The notes below the pieces were generated by a model, which was not told where the DNA came from, did not search any database, and was given only the letters and a program-made list of their open reading frames with translations. A program made the translations under genes and the position numbers. From Desulfobacteraceae bacterium (GTDB lineage: Bacteria > Desulfobacterota > DSM-4660 > Desulfatiglandales > Desulfatiglandaceae), in contig JABMQV010000668.1 in the NCBI GenBank assembly GCA_013203065.1, positions 1 to 6,958 of the forward strand: 6,958 nt of DNA, in the 5' to 3' direction. Shown piece by piece: positions 6,051 to 6,958 of this stretch (position 1 is its first letter; the number at the start of each line of letters is the position of its first letter).

Positions 6051-6958
6051 ATGAAGACCCGCATAACCGAACTGTTAGGTATAAAGCATCCAATCATCCA
6101 AGGGGCAATGTCCTGGGTATCATTTCCTCCCCTGGTAGCCGCAGTCTCCAATGCCGGAGGTTTGGGGATACTGGGGGCTGCTTTTATGTCGCCGGGAGAG
6201 TTGAGGCGAAATATCAGGAAAGTCAAAGACCTCACGGATAAACCCTTCGGTGTTAACTTCATGGCAAATAACCCGTTGATAGATGAATTGCTGGATGTAA
6301 TTATTGAAGAAAAGGTACCGGTTGCGAGCTATGGAAAAGGTAACCCCCGGAGGGTTCTGGAGCGGACAAGGCCCCATGGAATCATCAATCTACCGACTAT
6401 GGGTGGGTTGCGGCACGCCTTACGGGCAGAACAGGACGGTGCCGATGCGGTCATTGTTCAAGGCACCGAAGCCGGTGGACATACGGGTTTTGTTTCCACT
6501 TTAGTTCTGGTGCCGATGGTAGCAAGCAAATTGAAAATACCCGTGGTGGCCGCAGGAGGTATCGGCAACGGGAGAGGTCTGGTCGCTGCCTTGGCCCTTG
6601 GTGCAGAGGGGATATCCATGGGGAGCCGATTCATTGTTACCCAGGACGCTCCTGTGCCCCGGAATGTTAAGCAATATCTCCTTGAAAAGACTGCTGAGGA
6701 TACGGTCGTAACCGATAATTTCACCGGGGTACGTTGCCGTGTGATCCGAAATAAATTTGCCGAAAACCTTGTTGAACTGGCCAAAAACAATCGAGATCCT
6801 TGGGAGATCATGAAAGTTGGTGTGGGAAAAATCAGAAAGGCGTATGTGGAAGGGGATCTCGAGGGCGGGTCTCTTGCGTTCGGACAAGTGTGCGGTCTGA
6901 TTCAGGATGTTCCCACCTGTCAGGAATTGATTGATACTATCGTCAAAGAGGCTGAAGA
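6051..6958 (+). CDS. FMN-dependent FabK / nitronate monooxygenase (2-nitropropane dioxygenase) family enzyme, 3' end outside window
   Basis: The frame opens at ATG 6051 behind AGGAGG (6040-6045, spacing 5) and runs 302 codons to the window edge without a stop. Family members have about 310-360 residues, so only the last few are probably missing. It is a TIM-barrel flavoprotein. Seen in order: PIIQGAMSWVSFPPLVAAVS and NAGGLGILGAA (14-44, FMN phosphate region); KPFGVNF (64-70); VPVASYGKGNP (89-99); GADAVIVQGTEAGGHTG (130-146) with H144 at the catalytic His position; VVAAGGIGNGRGLVAALALG (165-184); and GSRFI (191-195). The end, GQVCGLIQDVPTCQELI, is the usual C-terminal signature. Relatives either oxidise nitronates or reduce enoyl-acyl carrier protein (FabK). 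Beside acyl-CoA genes, a role on an enoyl- or nitro-type substrate is possible but unproven. It lies past the tandem terminators, so it needs its own promoter or read-through. Confidence 0.9.
   Translation, partial: MKTRITELLGIKHPIIQGAMSWVSFPPLVAAVSNAGGLGILGAAFMSPGELRRNIRKVKDLTDKPFGVNFMANNPLIDELLDVIIEEKVPVASYGKGNPRRVLERTRPHGIINLPTMGGLRHALRAEQDGADAVIVQGTEAGGHTGFVSTLVLVPMVASKLKIPVVAAGGIGNGRGLVAALALGAEGISMGSRFIVTQDAPVPRNVKQYLLEKTAEDTVVTDNFTGVRCRVIRNKFAENLVELAKNNRDPWEIMKVGVGKIRKAYVEGDLEGGSLAFGQVCGLIQDVPTCQELIDTIVKEAE

Noticed and set aside
5927..6241. A 104-codon + strand ORF overlapping the second terminator and the start of the FMN enzyme gene
   Set aside because: It runs through the terminator stem and out of frame with a clear family match beginning at 6051.
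6458..6887. Two long minus-strand ORFs opposite the FMN enzyme gene
   Set aside because: They are antisense to well-conserved coding sequence and have no recognisable motifs.

Overview
The window reads as part of a catabolic gene cluster from an anaerobic or facultatively anaerobic bacterium. The gene set (acyl-CoA dehydrogenase, DUF362 protein, M29-like metalloenzyme, ketopantoate-reductase-like enzyme, thiolase, FMN-dependent FabK/nitronate-monooxygenase-like enzyme), the roughly balanced base composition (judged by eye) and the strong Shine-Dalgarno sites fit a Desulfobacterota-type (sulfate-reducing or syntrophic) genome. That placement is inferred from general resemblance, not from a marker gene. 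All six convincing genes are on the + strand, and the first and last are cut by the window edges.

Layout: 1-746 is the C-terminal two thirds of an acyl-CoA dehydrogenase. 817-2010 is a DUF362 protein with six cysteines confined to its tail. 2069-3085 is a protein of the aminopeptidase T (M29) / NicX superfamily. 3164-4120 is a 2-dehydropantoate 2-reductase homologue with altered substrate-site residues. These four genes are 58-78 bases apart and look like one transcription unit. After 160 bases holding a small hairpin comes an intact thiolase at 4281-5501. A 549-base stretch without a convincing gene follows. It ends in two tandem intrinsic terminators made from one 9-base motif and its complement (5882-5954). 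Last is an FMN-dependent FabK/NMO-type enzyme at 6051, still open at the window end.

Working together: the acyl-CoA dehydrogenase and thiolase are the first and last steps of a beta-oxidation-like route. The KPR-like reductase, the M29-like enzyme and the FMN enzyme could act on an unusual acyl or ring-derived substrate. No enoyl-CoA hydratase or hydroxyacyl-CoA dehydrogenase is visible, so the route is incomplete here and the substrate cannot be named.

Most worth a second look: (i) the M29-like protein carries a Glu where, from recalled sequence, the NicX dioxygenases have their first iron-binding His, so a dioxygenase label would probably be wrong; (ii) the KPR-like enzyme keeps the catalytic Lys and Glu but lost two substrate-binding Asn; (iii) the leader of the last gene has a candidate promoter, a Leu-rich mini-ORF and four alternately pairing segments, which is either an attenuator or a double terminator; (iv) the same gap may hold a decayed minus-strand gene. 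No phage, transposon, CRISPR, defence or RNA gene was seen.
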